The notes: generated by a model not told the origin, from the sequence alone. A stretch of DNA of 64,000 nucleotides from Kryptolebias marmoratus (GCF_001649575.2 NC_051435.1:7191633-7255632), one strand, 5' to 3'. Positions 13,135 through 25,890 are shown, numbered from the stretch's first letter. Numbers and translations: made by a program.

Positions 13135-16100
13135 ACTGTGTGACCCCCCTCCTGTGTTCGGCTGTTTCTGCACGGCCGCCCCATGGTGTCTGACCCCCCC
13201 ACCCCCCTCACCCAGCTCCATCCTCCTCCTACCGTCAGCTCAGTTGGGAGGCCGGGGAGGAGACCCACCTGTGAAAACATAATCGACACCAGAGTCCAAA
13301 ATCCTAAACGGCACGAGAGTCCGAGAGAATAACAGAAGGATTGAAGCTCCTCTGGTGTTTTACAGAGTCTAAGGAGGGGGGAGACGCAGTACTGTAATCT
13401 GTTCATCTTATTCCATCCAGCTCCCGTTCAGGTCCTGTTAAATCCCAGTAACACACACCGTTAAGCTCCTAACATGCCCGAGGTCACACAGACGAACGTT
13501 CACTTCATGTTTTGAGGCTGCACGTCCTGATTCCACTTCCTGTCAGTCATCAGCCAATCAGGAGGAGGTGACACGTCGATTCTGTTAGCGCACAGAACGC
13601 AGTCTAGTCTGTATTTAATTTATTCTTTCCCTGCAGCTTGGGGCCAGTGTTTCCAGATCTTCAGCATGCCGGACGGTTTTAGTGGAAATTGGTGCCTTGA
13701 GGCCCAGCCTGGCTTTCCTGAATCAGGTCACTTCACCCAAATCAGCCTAAAGTTACAGTTTTTCTGCCAAAATCTTCCACTGAGTAAGTGATCCTAAATG
13801 AAACCTATTTGGATCAGATTTCAGGAATGTAAAGGTAAAACACCAACAGAAAGAACTAAAGCACTCATCCTGTCAGCTGAAGCTTCTCCAGAATTACAGA
13901 CGCAGATAAATTAGTTGGCTGTGACTGCAGCCAAAAAGCTCTTTTTCTACCATCCACCCTGGGGTTGAACTACCTCTTGCGTCCACGTCGTGGCAGCTTG
14001 GCTACGGTCCCATAAAACCTTTATAGTTTTTAATAATATCCTCAGCTGCTTGGAGATGATTGTTTCTGGTTCACATGGATAAATGTAATCTTCTTTCTGA
14101 GCTGGTCAGAGATATTAACCTTTGTTTTCTCTGCTCCAAGTGGCTGCTTGTTCCCTTTAAATGAACCAAATGTCTGATTAAAGGTTTGAAGGCACCTGGG
14201 AGAGTAATTAAAGTTAAACATTTAGTCTGAAACATGATTATAAAGCAAAGGTTTATAATCTCTTTAATGGTCCAATCTGTTCATGATGTTTTAGCATATC
14301 TGGAGAAACTAACAACAAATCGTCTCCTTTCACAGTTCTTTTTGTTTCCTCTCACACACTAAAGGCTGCTTTTAATGGACTCGTTACCAGAAACAAAGCA
14401 TTGTTTAAAAACCAACAAACTTCTCTGCGTCTGTATGTCCTGGGCAGGGAGGAGGTAAAATACAGCAAAGCTTGATTTTGGTGTTCTGACCTCCCTACAC
14501 GTCGGATCGGACAGGCTGGAGTCCGTTAAACCACAGCAAGGGCTCTGAATGTGAAAACTGTCCTTATCAAGGAAGCCCACCATCTGTCCCAGGCCTCATT
14601 TGTGCCCCACGGCACCGAAACACGTCGCCCCATTTCGCTCAGTCCAATTTACACATTTAGGAGTGTGTTAAACTTCTAACCCGACATCCTAAGTGTGATC
14701 GGTCCAACAGGAGTCCATTTCCCGAAGCATCTCAAGCCGAGCCGCCGTCAGCCCCCGTCTTCATGCACCCTCACAGCTGTTAGCATAGACTGTCGTAGGA
14801 ATATTTTTAACCTTTGCCTTAAATCAAGCCTGCTCAGGCAAGGGATTGCTTATTTACCTCCCCTTAACAAAAAAACACAAAAAAACAAAAAAAAAAGGAA
14901 GAAGCTCCAGTTATTTCTGTTGTTCACCGTCTCTTCCTATAAAAACAATGCATGGTCGGAGTCACAAACATTCATTATTGGAACGAGGGAATCATTAAAT
15001 AATTAGAATCCCCATTTTTTACTAAAATGTTCTTTATGTTAGAACCACTTTAAAAGACGTAACTGGATCCCTAGGAAAGTTGTTTTGTTTGATAAAATCC
15101 AGTTTGAATTTAAGGGGAATTGTTGTTGGAATCTTTAAACTATAGGAAACTTTTGATCTCGATAAATCGAAGCCGCTTTGAGTCTTCAGACTCGTTCTGG
15201 TTTTACCTTTGAGCACCACTTCAAATCTTTCTGTTGCTTTCTGGGAAGGTTTGGATTTAGTTTAATCCAAAGGAAAACGATTGTTTCTGTTCAACATTTA
15301 AAGTGAAACAGTTTAAACTAAGAGCAGCTTGAACTGTCTGAGTTAGCGCTATAGGAAGATGTTGGTTTTGTTCTTCATCCAAGTGGATTTCTGAAAATGT
15401 CATGGTTTCGTTTGATTAAAATCCCCATTTAAATCTGTAATGTTGATTTTTGAAAGCTCCTGGTTTTGTCCACTATAAACAGAATAACTGAATCTCAAAG
15501 CAGGTCTGTAGGAAGATGATTTTGTTTAATTAAAAATAAGCCCTGAGTCAGAATTTGAGTGCTTGTAAAGGTTTATTTTTGGTAAATGTGTTGTTTTTTG
15601 TAGCTAAAGAGAGAGACGCCCCCAGCTGGTCGTGGTGTGACACAGTTCCTGTGGTGGTAAAATGTGCCACGTCTCCTCCTGGGCTCGACTGTCTTCAACA
15701 ACAACCCGTTCTGACATTTCTCTTTCTTCCGTAGTCTTCTCCAATCAGACAGATTTCATGCAAGCCTTAATTAGTCCTGCTTTATTCCTTTTTCTGTGGA
15801 AATGTAGGAACTTGTCCCTGTAGGAGAGAAATCGGAAAGTTTTACCAGGACAGTTGGAAAAGTGTAGTTATGTCTGAAGAATTGTTTTGTTTTTTTTTTG
15901 TTTTTGTTTAGTTTATTGAAATGTGTAAAAACTTTAGGAAGTTTTTCCTGCTGTCGTCCCTAAAATCCAAACTTGAGTGGAAATAAATTCATCCTGTCGT
16001 TTCTGTAAAGGCTGCCGAAAGGTTCGGATTACAAATGTTTTACACTGGAGGATTTTATTAACATTAGCTCACACTGACGTGAAACCGTAATTCAAGGCTA

Positions 16101-16550
16101 CCGTAGACGCTCCACTTTTTCAAATCTCAGATAATCCCGTTAGGGGCGCCGATCGCATCAGCTTTTGTTTTTCTACGGCTATTTTTATGTTTTCTTCAAT
16201 TTCAAACACTTGAGACTATTAAAGGATTTAATCACAAAGCAACTGGCGCTCTTTGGCCTTATTTGGGTTTGTGTGAGTTCCTCTCCTTTAAAGCAGGTGG
16301 GACAGCAGACGGCTTTGTCTCCTTTTCCTTTCCTTCGCTGTCGTTTATCACGACTCGTCCACAGATTTCAGCTGAGACCCGTCATGAAGTAGGAAGTATA
16401 AACTAAAAATGTGTAAATAATGTAACTCATGAATGCCGTGCAGTTTTTCATCACGGATTCTTGATAATTTGTAAGTAAATAACGTCAGAATCTGTGCAAA
16501 CCTGAATAAATGTGAATGATGATGCCTGCAGGAATAATCTAGATGCTTTT
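13135..16550 (+). other. Probable long 3' UTR and flank of the agpat3-like gene
   Basis: After the stop codon there is no supported reading frame. AATAAA signals occur at 15982-15987 and 16505-16510, and either could end a long 3' UTR, which is common for this gene in vertebrates. The true cleavage site cannot be seen without transcript data. Confidence 0.4.
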
Positions 16551-18360
16551 TATTGTCCTCTTGCTCGACAGGGGGGAGCTGTAAATCTCTTCGGCTACAA
16601 ACTAAAGGCTGACTCTGCTCACAGAGCTGCTTTCTCCCCAGACTTTTCTCATTAATCATCATTTCTTCCAGCAGTCAGTTCATTCTGACTCAGGGATTCC
16701 TCTGCAGCTGAATAAAAAGGCTTCCTGGGGACGTTAACGGAGCCATTAACATATTAGACAACACATAATCAGCTGAGTAGGACTGCTACCTGAAGAGTTT
16801 GGTGTTTAAATTCCTACAGAGGAGCTTTAATGAGGCTTTGTTTGTTTTTCTGAATGGTGAGGTCTGAGTTGGTTCTATAAAGAGAACATTTCAGAGTTCT
16901 AACTTTTGCAAGTATTTAGTTTTTAATGAAAGTGGTTTTTTTCATCCAACCTAATCATCATCTGATTATTGCTCACTGGTTTAATCTGATGGGATTTAGT
17001 ATCAAACGTCCCTCTGCTCTTTAAAATGTTGTGTTAAATGACTGATGATCGGCTGTTCCTGCTATTATTTATTTTTGATGTGATTTTCTCACTAGTTCAA
17101 TCTAGTGAGCTGTTTAATCTCATTATCTTTAGAAAATAGAGCTTGATTGCTTAAGATATCGACGTGTTGTAAAAACTACAAGCTGATAGGTTTGTTTAAA
17201 CGACCTACTTTCTACAAACTTAGGTCAGACAGATTCAGTCTCATCCCTGAGGTTTTCTGGTAAAAATCCCTTCATTTTGGTGGCAGCGGTGGGAGTCCTC
17301 GTGGTTCTTGGTCCTCAGCGGATGTGCAGGTTTCAGCAGACGGGAGCGGAGCCTCTGCTGGAGGCCTGAACCTGCGGGGCCTGAACCTGCGGGGCCTGAA
17401 CCTGCGGGGCCTGAACCTGCGGGGCCTGAACCTGCGAGGCAGACAGCTGAGAGGTCAGACACATTACTGCTGGATGTTCCTCCATGTGACACTTCAGCTG
17501 ACTGTCCTGGACTCTGATGTAGAAGTTCCCCTTTTTTATTTTATTGTGATCTTAAAATAGGTTCCAGTGTTGACAAGGAAATGAGCTTTGATTGTTTATG
17601 ATAAAGATAATTAAACTTTTATCACAGCAAAGAAAGCTTCATTATCAAAAGATAAATGATTAACTCCTCTCATTAAAGCTGTATTTCTGAGCGTGCCTTT
17701 TCACATACAGCTTTTTAAGGATGTAATAACCCTAAAGTAAGAATCATCTATATTGTCTTTATATATTTATTTGTAACTTTTATCAGTAATACCTTCTGAG
17801 CCGAGTCTGTAACAGTAACCTGTGATCATTAATATCTGATGATTTCTTTTATATGTTTTGAATCTTTCATTCAGATACAGATGTGACGGCACAATGCCTC
17901 AGTGCTTATCTCCTTGGTGCGGACACACACACACACACCATATGTATCACAGTTGTCTCAGAAGAATGGATTGTTTTCTCTGGATAGAATAAAAGTTTTA
18001 TTAAAATGATCATTTCAGTATTTTGACCAGCAGATTTTACTTGGTGGCACATCTCAGACACCGTATTTTCATCTGTTTTGGCAACAGAGCAGACAGGAAA
18101 CCTGTTTTCCATCACTGGAAATGTAAAATACCTGGAAGTGTTTTTATAAAACCCCATAACTCAAAATATTACCACAACTGGGAAAGTCTCACTGAGACTG
18201 AGCTTTAGATGTAATCAGTGTTTTAAGGCTGCTTTGTGTGTTAATGACATGATGTTTCCCATTGGCTGGACTTTGACCACTGCTCACACACAGAGAGACG
18301 AGTGAACCATTAAAGCTCAGCTTTACTCCGAGGACTCAGCGTAACTTCACATATAATGGA
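16551..18360. other. Intergenic DNA between the agpat3-like and GIMAP genes
   Basis: This stretch is AT-rich. It contains a minisatellite (17363-17440) and a short (CA)n run near 17923-17938. No gene is supported. Confidence 0.5.
17363..17440 (+). repeat. Minisatellite, 15-base unit, about five copies
   Basis: The unit 'cctgaacctgcgggg' repeats about five times, nearly perfectly, with a slightly altered last copy. The unit length is a multiple of three, so every frame stays open; one frame reads repeated NLRGL. That resembles a pentapeptide-repeat protein by chance. No start context, splice sites or homologous flanks support a gene. Confidence 0.9.
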
Positions 18361-18414
18361 TCAGCTTTAAACCAACGTTTTGACCAAGAAGAAGATCCAA
18401 AAAACCGGGTTTTA

Positions 18415-21400
18415 ATGGCCTGCAGAACAAACACAGAGAAAGGTAAGCTGCATTCTGCTTTTTAGTTTATTGAAGTAACATTTCAGCTCTTTATGTTACA
18501 AAACTACAAATGACAGAGATCAATGTTAATTTGTAAATGAAATTGAGCTCATCTTTGACCAATATCAGATGTGTTTGTTGGATTTCTTCCTCAGAAAATA
18601 TTCTAAAAGCCTGTTGTTTTAGATCCTGACCAGGATCCAGGCTAGTCTGTCAGTGTCTTTGCTGTCCACCTACACCAAAACAAAACAAAAAAAAATGTAA
18701 ATCAAGGGAAGCTACAACCTTAAATTGTGCAGATTTCAGTGAATTTTATGAAAATAATCTCAAAGAAGATGAAATGACAACTTTAACAAACAAAGGACCT
18801 ACTTCTGATTTAGGTTCACTTAGAGCAAAAGTTAATTTATTTTTTTCCCCCTTCTGCCTCTTTTCTGCTCACTTGTCTGCACTATGGTCCTCCAGCTACC
18901 ACTATTCACTTATTCATTCATTCATAAGACAAACAAGGTACCAGCAGCTGAACTTTGAACCAAAGTATGGCCAGAAATGTTTATACTAACCGAGTCGCTT
19001 TTTCTAAACTCAAAGCTTTGGGGTGAGGGGGATGATGAGCAAACACAAAAGTCAATCTTAGAGCTATTCAGCTAACAGATGGTGTGATGGCAGAAAACTC
19101 CATCATTTTTCAAGACAAAATTTCCTTCATTTTAAACTCTGGCATTTGAGGGAACAAGCGAAACGCATTCCTTCAAGAAATGGTTGGTTTGTTGTTGTTT
19201 CAGGTTTAGACCAGCAGAAATGTGACTCACAGCTGATCGGGGGGCAGGACAGGAATAATGTGTTGTTTGATGGTTCAGTGACATGTTTTATTTTCGTTGA
19301 ATAATTCCAGGGGACACGCGCTGTCTCCGGGAGGTGAGGATTGTCCTCTTGGGGCACAGCTGGCTGGAGAAGAGCTTGGCGGGAAACACCATCCTCGGCT
19401 GCCAGATGTTTGACCTCAGCAGAGATGTGAAGATGTGCATCAGGAGACAAGCTGTTCTTGAAGATGGACGGAAGGTGGTTGTCGTCAGCACTCCTGAAAG
19501 GTGGATCCACTACTCTGTGCAGGAGCCCGGCCTGGCCAATGTGAACATGGCCGCCTGCGGGGCCATGTGCTCACCGGGACCTCAGGCCTTCCTCATGATC
19601 GTACCTATCAGCTCACACCGAGGCTGGGAGTGGACAGTAGAGGGACCTCTTGAGCTGTTAAATGACACTCTGTGGAGCAGGACCATAGTGATATTCACCA
19701 GATGTGAGCAGCTGAGAGGGCTGTCTGTGGAAAGTTATGTTGCAAAACATGATTTTCTTAAAGCCTTGTTGGAGAAGTGTGCAAATAGATACCACGTCTT
19801 GGACACGAGCGCTTGGGGAGAGGACGATGATGCTCAGGTTGCAGAACTACTCAAGAAGATTGATGTCATGGTTGGAGGAGCTGGCTATGTGACTTTAAAT
19901 GAAATGATCTCTAAAATGACTGAGAGGAAGAGGAAAGAGGTTGAGGAGGGAGCCACTTTACGACGAGGGAAAGTGAAAGTGGCCAGAAGTGCACTCAGAT
20001 CTCTCATGGGTGAGAATCCCTTTTTGGAGTTGTAATAACCATTGTTTTACAGCAAAGAAGGAGCACCTGGCTGTGTGTGAAGCAGGAGGAGCACATGGAA
20101 AGATACATCCTGATTCATTTCCTGTTCAGCCTCTTTCACAGCTCAGTTGTTTAAATTATAACCAAACCGGCCTCTTGACCAGATGTTCTGTTAAAAAAAG
20201 AAAGACTAGAGGGACAAAATCAAAGTATGAACCAGGGTTGTGTCCACATAAAACAGCCAGTTTGGCAAAGAACCATTTTTAATTGGATCTTTAGAGGCCT
20301 GTCACAGAAAACACTTTGTTTCCATTTCTTTAGTCGAGTCCAAAAAAAATCCCAAAGATAATTTAATATTTGAAAACTGGGCAGGCAGGAGATGATCAAC
20401 TGATGGATGATGCATCTCTTGGGTCTTTGCAGGATCTTTGTTTTATTAATTCTTAAAGGCATGACTTTTAGATACTGCTCCTCTGCTGCAGATACTTTAG
20501 ATTCAGTCATGATGCTTCTGCGTTTGTCCTCCACTTCTTCATGTGTACAACATGCTGCCATCGTCAGATACGAGGACTGGACTGATAATGAAAATGAAAA
20601 AAACTTTCAGACCACTTTAAATAATTACAAGAAAGTCTGGCACCTTAGAAGCCAAGAATAACTAAACTGGAGGTGGTTTTAAGCTTTTGCCCCATTCTGT
20701 AGGATATATTTTGTAGTGATAACCACTGATCACCACCAGGTGCTGCCAACAATCAGTCCTAACCTATTATGGGCACGTAGAATGTAAAGAATTTCCTTCT
20801 TTATGCATATGTTGGTAATTGTTTCTTTTTTTTAAAATCAGGACGGTTTTCTTTGCTTCCTGTGCTTCGAATCCTAATTGTGGGACCGAAGCATGTTGGG
20901 AAGAGCTCAGCTGGAAACACCATCCTGGGAGACGAAGTCTTTCCTGCTGGACATTCGACGTCTCTGTGCGCTGAGAGGCAGGGAGTCGTCGGGGAGCAGC
21001 CAGTCAGTGTTGTCGACACTCCTGGCTGGCATGGACGCTACTGCTCCGAAGACACCCCACAGGAGGTGCAGGAGCAGATCTCCCACGGCGTTTCTCTGTG
21101 TGCGCCCACTCCTCACGCCGTCCTGGTGGTCGTACGCTGTGATGAGAGCTTCACTGAAACAGACAGGAGAAACACGGAGGAACATCTGAACCTTCTGGGG
21201 GTCTGGACTCGGATGGTGGTGCTGTTCACATGGGGAGACAAACTGGGGACCACTTCCATTGAGGAGCACATTGAGAGGTGGCCTGCTCTGCAGTGGCTGG
21301 TGGACAAGTGTGGAAACAGATATCACGTTTTTGCGAACACGAACAGGGTTGGAGACGTTCAGGTCAAAGGACTGCTGGAGAAGATTGACGAGACGGTGAT

Positions 21401-23386
21401 GGAGAATGATAGTGGCTGCTTGTTGAGGAGTCTCACTGATCTCCAACAGAGCAACAGAAAGCTGGAGCAAAAGACCAAAAAGACTGAGAGGCAGCTTAAG
21501 AGAGCAAAGGCCAACAATGACCTCCTCATGCAAATGGTTGAGGAGAAAGAGAGAAGAGTAGAGGACTTGATTGAGTCCAGTAAACAGAAAGGGGATCAGG
21601 TTGAAGCTTTAATGAAGATGTTGGAGGAGAAGAAAGACGATGAAGAAGAGATGAGCACAAAATTCCTGGATGCCAATAAGGAGAACATCAATTTGAGGCA
21701 GGTTATTGTGGAAAAAGACAGGAGGATAAGAAGCCTGAGTGAAAAGTGCGCTGTGAAAGACGAGCTGCTAAAAAGCACAAAGCAAGAGGGAGAGGCTGAA
21801 AGGAAAATGTTAGAGGAAAGATTAAAAGAACAGGAACGAGAGGCGGCAGCTTTAAGGGCCACGTGTGAGAGGAAGGATATGGAGCTCAGCCAAATGATGA
21901 TGAATCAGAAGACAGAATCAGCAGAACTCAAAAAAACAGTTAAACAGATGAGGAAAGAAAATGAAGATACAAAAAAACTGCTGAAAGCAACGATTGAAGG
22001 GATGCAAATGCACCTCCAGACTAAAGAAAAGTCCTCTAACAACCAGGACAAGTCATTGGAGCTTAACGGACAACCAAAATGGGCTTTCACGATTGCATCA
22101 AGTCCCTGCAGAGACGCCATCAGATCTGGTGAGTACAAGTGAACAAACTTTAGGTGATTCAATTAAGGCAGCTGGACTTTATTTCTTGTTTCAGCTATAA
22201 GGTTTATTCAAAGCCACAGTACATCTACCTCACTGTAAAACAAAAAACAAAACACTGAAAGCCCAAAATGATCTTTCTGTGAGTTTATTCAGGCCGTACC
22301 CCACATAAAGAAGCATTTATTTAGAGCCTGATGGCGAGGAGAGCACAATGAAACAGACAGGCTGGTGTCAGGACGATCAGGAATCATGAACAGTTTTATA
22401 AGTAGACTTCTTGGTCATTTCAGCCGTGAGCTGATGGTCAGAAGTCAAATGTCTTCAGGAAACAAGAAAACAAGTCCAGTTACCTTTCATTGCAGCAGCA
22501 ACACCAACTCTGAACAAACATTTGATTAAAAATGATGGATGATGTTTTAAGTTGCAGAAATGGGTCAGAGAAGCAGAACAGTGTTGGATGATAGCGCCAT
22601 GCTTCTCGAGAAGGTGAGCAAAACTGAAAAAAGAAAATACAATTTATAAATGTAATCTAACCAGAAGACCAAATCATTAGGAACAACGTCTCTCCGTGTT
22701 TTCTTTCCGCGCTGCACGGTGGAGCCGTTGGTTAGGACCATGAACTGTTTATATTTGGACCTCCAGCTGGAACCCGGAAGTTAAATCCGGAACAGAACCA
22801 GCTTCCCTGTTGGATGATCCCAATACAAGCTTCAAGTCCCGCCGCCCCCGCCACATAAACAAACGGAACGCTGCCGTTGGTTAAAATAAAGTTTATTTGT
22901 ATCAGGCGTTCTTGCCTCGCTGCTGTATTATTGTGTTTAGCTCTAATTAAATTGGTGACTCTAAATTGCCCCTGAATGTGTGTGCGTGCGAATAGTGTAT
23001 GTGACCCTGGGATGGATTTACGATCTATCCAGGGCCTCTCACCCAAAGACAGCTGGAGACAAGCACCAGTCCCCCCCACTGGTTCATAACATCACTAAAT
23101 GAAAGGTACAGGACTCTGGTTTGTCATCACACTCATCCTTTCTCTGCTTCTGCTTTCACAGAAAGAAACTGTAAACCAAGACTGGCAGCCCGAGGTGGAC
23201 AGGACTTGGCTGAGAGCTGGAGGCGCAGCGATGGGAGCTGCGATCGGAGCTTTTGTTGCTTCCTCCAGGTTATCTATGGGAATAAATGCCAAATCAGCTG
23301 GTTGGGCTGCAGCCGGGGCGGCGCTGGGAAGTTTACTGGTCCAAGGAGTCGCATCCCAGCAGAAGCAAAGTAAGCAAGAGAGCTAA
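18415..23386 (+). CDS. GIMAP/AIG1 GTPase, two tandem AIG1 domains, coiled coil and hydrophobic tail, five exons
   Basis: Exons 18415-18442, 19311-20009, 20842-22128, 22558-22613 and 23162-23386 have GT/AG borders and join in frame to 764 residues. GIMAPs are septin-like GTPases of immune cells that assemble on intracellular membranes. Domain 1 (about 18-215) has a damaged P-loop (GHSWLEKS at 24-31, Glu replacing the usual Gly before Lys) and STPER in place of the DTPG box, so it probably binds GTP poorly or not at all. Domain 2 (about 251-435) has an intact P-loop (GPKHVGKS, 257-264), DTPGW (from 301), the conserved TPHAVLVVV box, TWGD (372-375) and GNRY (from 400). A Lys/Glu-rich coiled coil covers about 440-655. 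The last exon encodes a Gly/Ala-rich hydrophobic tail, a likely membrane anchor. Fish carry many such multi-domain genes, often named GIMAP8-like. The exon 1 start is inferred from frame and donor. Confidence 0.88.
22930..23085. repeat. Dispersed teleost repeat fragment in the last GIMAP intron
   Basis: The text 'ggtgactctaaattgcccc', the GT-rich stretch after it and 'gacagctggagacaagcacc' match, from memory, a very common fish interspersed repeat (SINE or LINE 3' end). Another part of the same family lies at 33605-33920. No insertion boundary could be set precisely. Confidence 0.6.
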
Positions 23387-23660
23387 AAAACCCTTCTGAT
23401 GTCATGGACAGCCCTGATTTGAAACAGTGTTTGGGTTAAACTTTGATATTTTTATGAAAAAGAATTATAAAAAGTTAGGCAACATTTATTTATATAGATT
23501 CTACCTTTTATTTAAATACTGTGAGTAAAGAGGGAAATTCTTTTTTAATTATTTGTCTTTACACATCACCACAGAATCAAATCCTGAATTTCATATAAGT
23601 GTTCAAGAAAGCCTGCACAAAAGCACATTTTATAAATAAACTTTATTTGACAATGATGGA
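23387..23660 (+). other. 3' UTR of the GIMAP gene with polyadenylation signal
   Basis: An AATAAA hexamer at 23635-23640 lies about 250 bases after the stop codon. It is the first plausible polyadenylation signal on the + strand. Confidence 0.5.
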
Positions 23661-24969
23661 GTTTTAGCACAATTACATTAAAAAAACACAACTAATGACA
23701 TGTTAGTGAGGACTGGGAGAAACCTGTCGTTCCTGTGCGTTGTGTTTGAAGAAAAAAAAGGAAAAAGAAGAAATAACCACAAAGTTTTGCTTAAATCCTG
23801 GATTTCGTCCAATAAATCCACAAATATCAGTTTTTAAAATGTATAAATAACATGTATTCTAATTAGAGTGGGACATGTTAAATGCTAAACTTTTGTCAAA
23901 AATTCGGACATCTTACTTTAAAAACACTCAATAAGCTATGAATGTTATAAACCAGACTTTTATTCTTCCAAGAGCTGAATTATATTTGAATTTAATGACC
24001 TACAAAACAGTGATTTCAGTTTTGTTGTTTATTTTTAAAATTATCATACTTTTTGTCAATTCTGAATCTGTCCAAATTATGTAACATTTTACAGAATGTA
24101 CATAAATGTTATGATAAAATGATTATTTAAGTCACAATTTTAAATTTTTCACATATTTACCTGCAGCTTTTAAAGGTGAAATCACAGTTAAATAAAGGCT
24201 TAAGATCTACAAAAAGTAAAGCAATGTGTTTATGTCATGAATATTTTTATGCTGTTATACTTTAAATCATCCACTTTATAATCCTTTGAACTACAAATAT
24301 GAATACATGGCAGGATAATGCTTATTTATACATATATTTTAACAGAATCACATACTGAATCAAATCAACATTTACTATTTACAAATATTATGTTAATAAA
24401 ATCAAGAAACCAAAACCAGTCAGAGAAGCAACAAAACAAAACTTCAGCTCAAACTGCTTTCATTTTGTGCATCACAACAATAAGTCCAGACAGGCTCTAA
24501 ACTTCAGCACCAAAACCCACCTGGTATTAAAATCCAACATCAGAGGCCCAGAATATTACATCAAACCCCAAACATATATCACTGTACCTTAAATGCTCCT
24601 CCGGATTTTATATTTTCAGTGCCGACTTTTAAAAAATGACAACAATGTGAGAAATCTCCTTCTGTGGCAAAAATGCATAATGCAGGTCACCATAGTCCTG
24701 TCAAAAATATGATATTAACACATAAATGTTCATGACTGTAGTTGGCAATCTGTATGCCTTTTTGTACAGTATTTTCTGTAATAAAGTGTGACAAATTGTC
24801 TTCTTACAGGTCATACAAAAACAGAGCCACAAACAAACATGAAATAAATGCCTACCAGAAACATTACCAATAAAACAAAAAATAACCTGTTTATTTTTTA
24901 AATAAAAAATATGTTTTTGTTCTGGTTAGATTATATGAACAATAAAAACAACAGAGATGAATCTTGTCC
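23661..24969. other. AT-rich intergenic DNA before the olfactory receptor array
   Basis: No gene or recognisable mobile element was seen. This stretch separates the + strand genes from the - strand receptor array, so transcription converges here. Confidence 0.5.
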
Positions 24970-25890
24970 TCAAACATAAACTAAACTCAGAATTTTGTTG
25001 CGTATTTTGGTCAGTTTAAATCCATAAATCAAAGGATTCATCATCGGAGGAAAGAGCAGGAACTCTATAGCGATGAAGTTCTGAATGTTCTGAGGTAAAT
25101 CTGTGGAGCCAAATCTCATGTACATCAAATCGAAAACAATTACAACCAAGTAAGTGAGCAGAGAGATTAAATGGGGCACGCACGTCTGCATGAACTTCAC
25201 CCTGTCCTCTTTGGACCTCGCACATGTTTTAACAAGATGTAAATAAGTCCAAACGACGAAAAAGCCATGAGACACATAGATGATAATGGTTGCATATGAA
25301 ATGATGTTATTTGCGAGGGTGTTGCTGTCCGAGCAAGCAAGCTGGACGATTATCCAGTTCACACAAAAGATCTTTTTAATTTTGGAGCTGCACAGCTCCA
25401 GCCTCGATGTGAGCAGGATACTGATGGAGAAAACGCAGAACGGGGTCAGCCAGGAGAAACTGACCAGCTGAGAGAGTCTCCTCTTCGTCATGAAGGAGCT
25501 GTAGTGAAGCGGTCGACATATAGCCAGATATCTGTCATAGGCCATCACTGCCAGGATGGACAACTCACAGCAAGCATAGGAGTACATGACAAAAGCTTGC
25601 AACAGGCAGCACTCATACGAGATTTCTTGAGAAATTAACAGCAGATCGAAAAGGAACTTGGGGTAGAAACCTGTTGTGCCGTAAACTGCATTAATGCAAA
25701 CACTGCAGAGTAAAATGTACATGGGTTCATGCAGGTTTTCATCCAAGACAATGATAACAACGAGGGAGACATTTAAAAACAGAATCAAACAGTAATAAAC
25801 CAGAGTGAGTGTGAAGATGGTGATCCTGTAGTCCATCGTCTCATTTATCCCTACGAGGGTGAAAATTCTCACAACAGAAACATTCTCCAT
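24970..25890 (-). CDS. Olfactory receptor, intronless, singleton type
   Basis: This is a 306-residue seven-transmembrane odorant receptor, expected in olfactory sensory neurons and coupled to the olfactory G protein. It carries LHEPMY in the first intracellular loop, MAYDRYLAICRPLHY at the end of TM3, KFMQTCVPHL at the start of TM6, and NPLIYG with KLTKIRNKI in TM7 and the tail. An N-glycosylation site (NVS) follows the start. The open frame extends seven codons further upstream, but only to GTG; the ATG at 25890 gives the normal receptor N-terminus and is chosen here. It is the most divergent gene of the array and sits at its GIMAP-proximal end. All motifs are intact, so it is probably functional. 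Confidence 0.93.
   Translation of the reverse strand: MENVSVVRIFTLVGINETMDYRITIFTLTLVYYCLILFLNVSLVVIIVLDENLHEPMYILLCSVCINAVYGTTGFYPKFLFDLLLISQEISYECCLLQAFVMYSYACCELSILAVMAYDRYLAICRPLHYSSFMTKRRLSQLVSFSWLTPFCVFSISILLTSRLELCSSKIKKIFCVNWIIVQLACSDSNTLANNIISYATIIIYVSHGFFVVWTYLHLVKTCARSKEDRVKFMQTCVPHLISLLTYLVVIVFDLMYMRFGSTDLPQNIQNFIAIEFLLFPPMMNPLIYGFKLTKIRNKILSLVYV

Noticed and set aside
17241..17560. Frames with NLRGL or PAGSG repeats that look like a pentapeptide-repeat protein
   Set aside because: The pattern comes from a 15-base minisatellite that leaves all frames open; there is no splice structure, start context or conserved flank.
20907..21533. 208-codon minus-strand frame
   Set aside because: It is antisense to the second GIMAP domain; the + strand frame has the GTPase motifs and splice borders.
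21596..21862. Serine- and phenylalanine-rich minus-strand frame
   Set aside because: It is the antisense of the Lys/Glu-rich coiled coil, a known source of false open frames.
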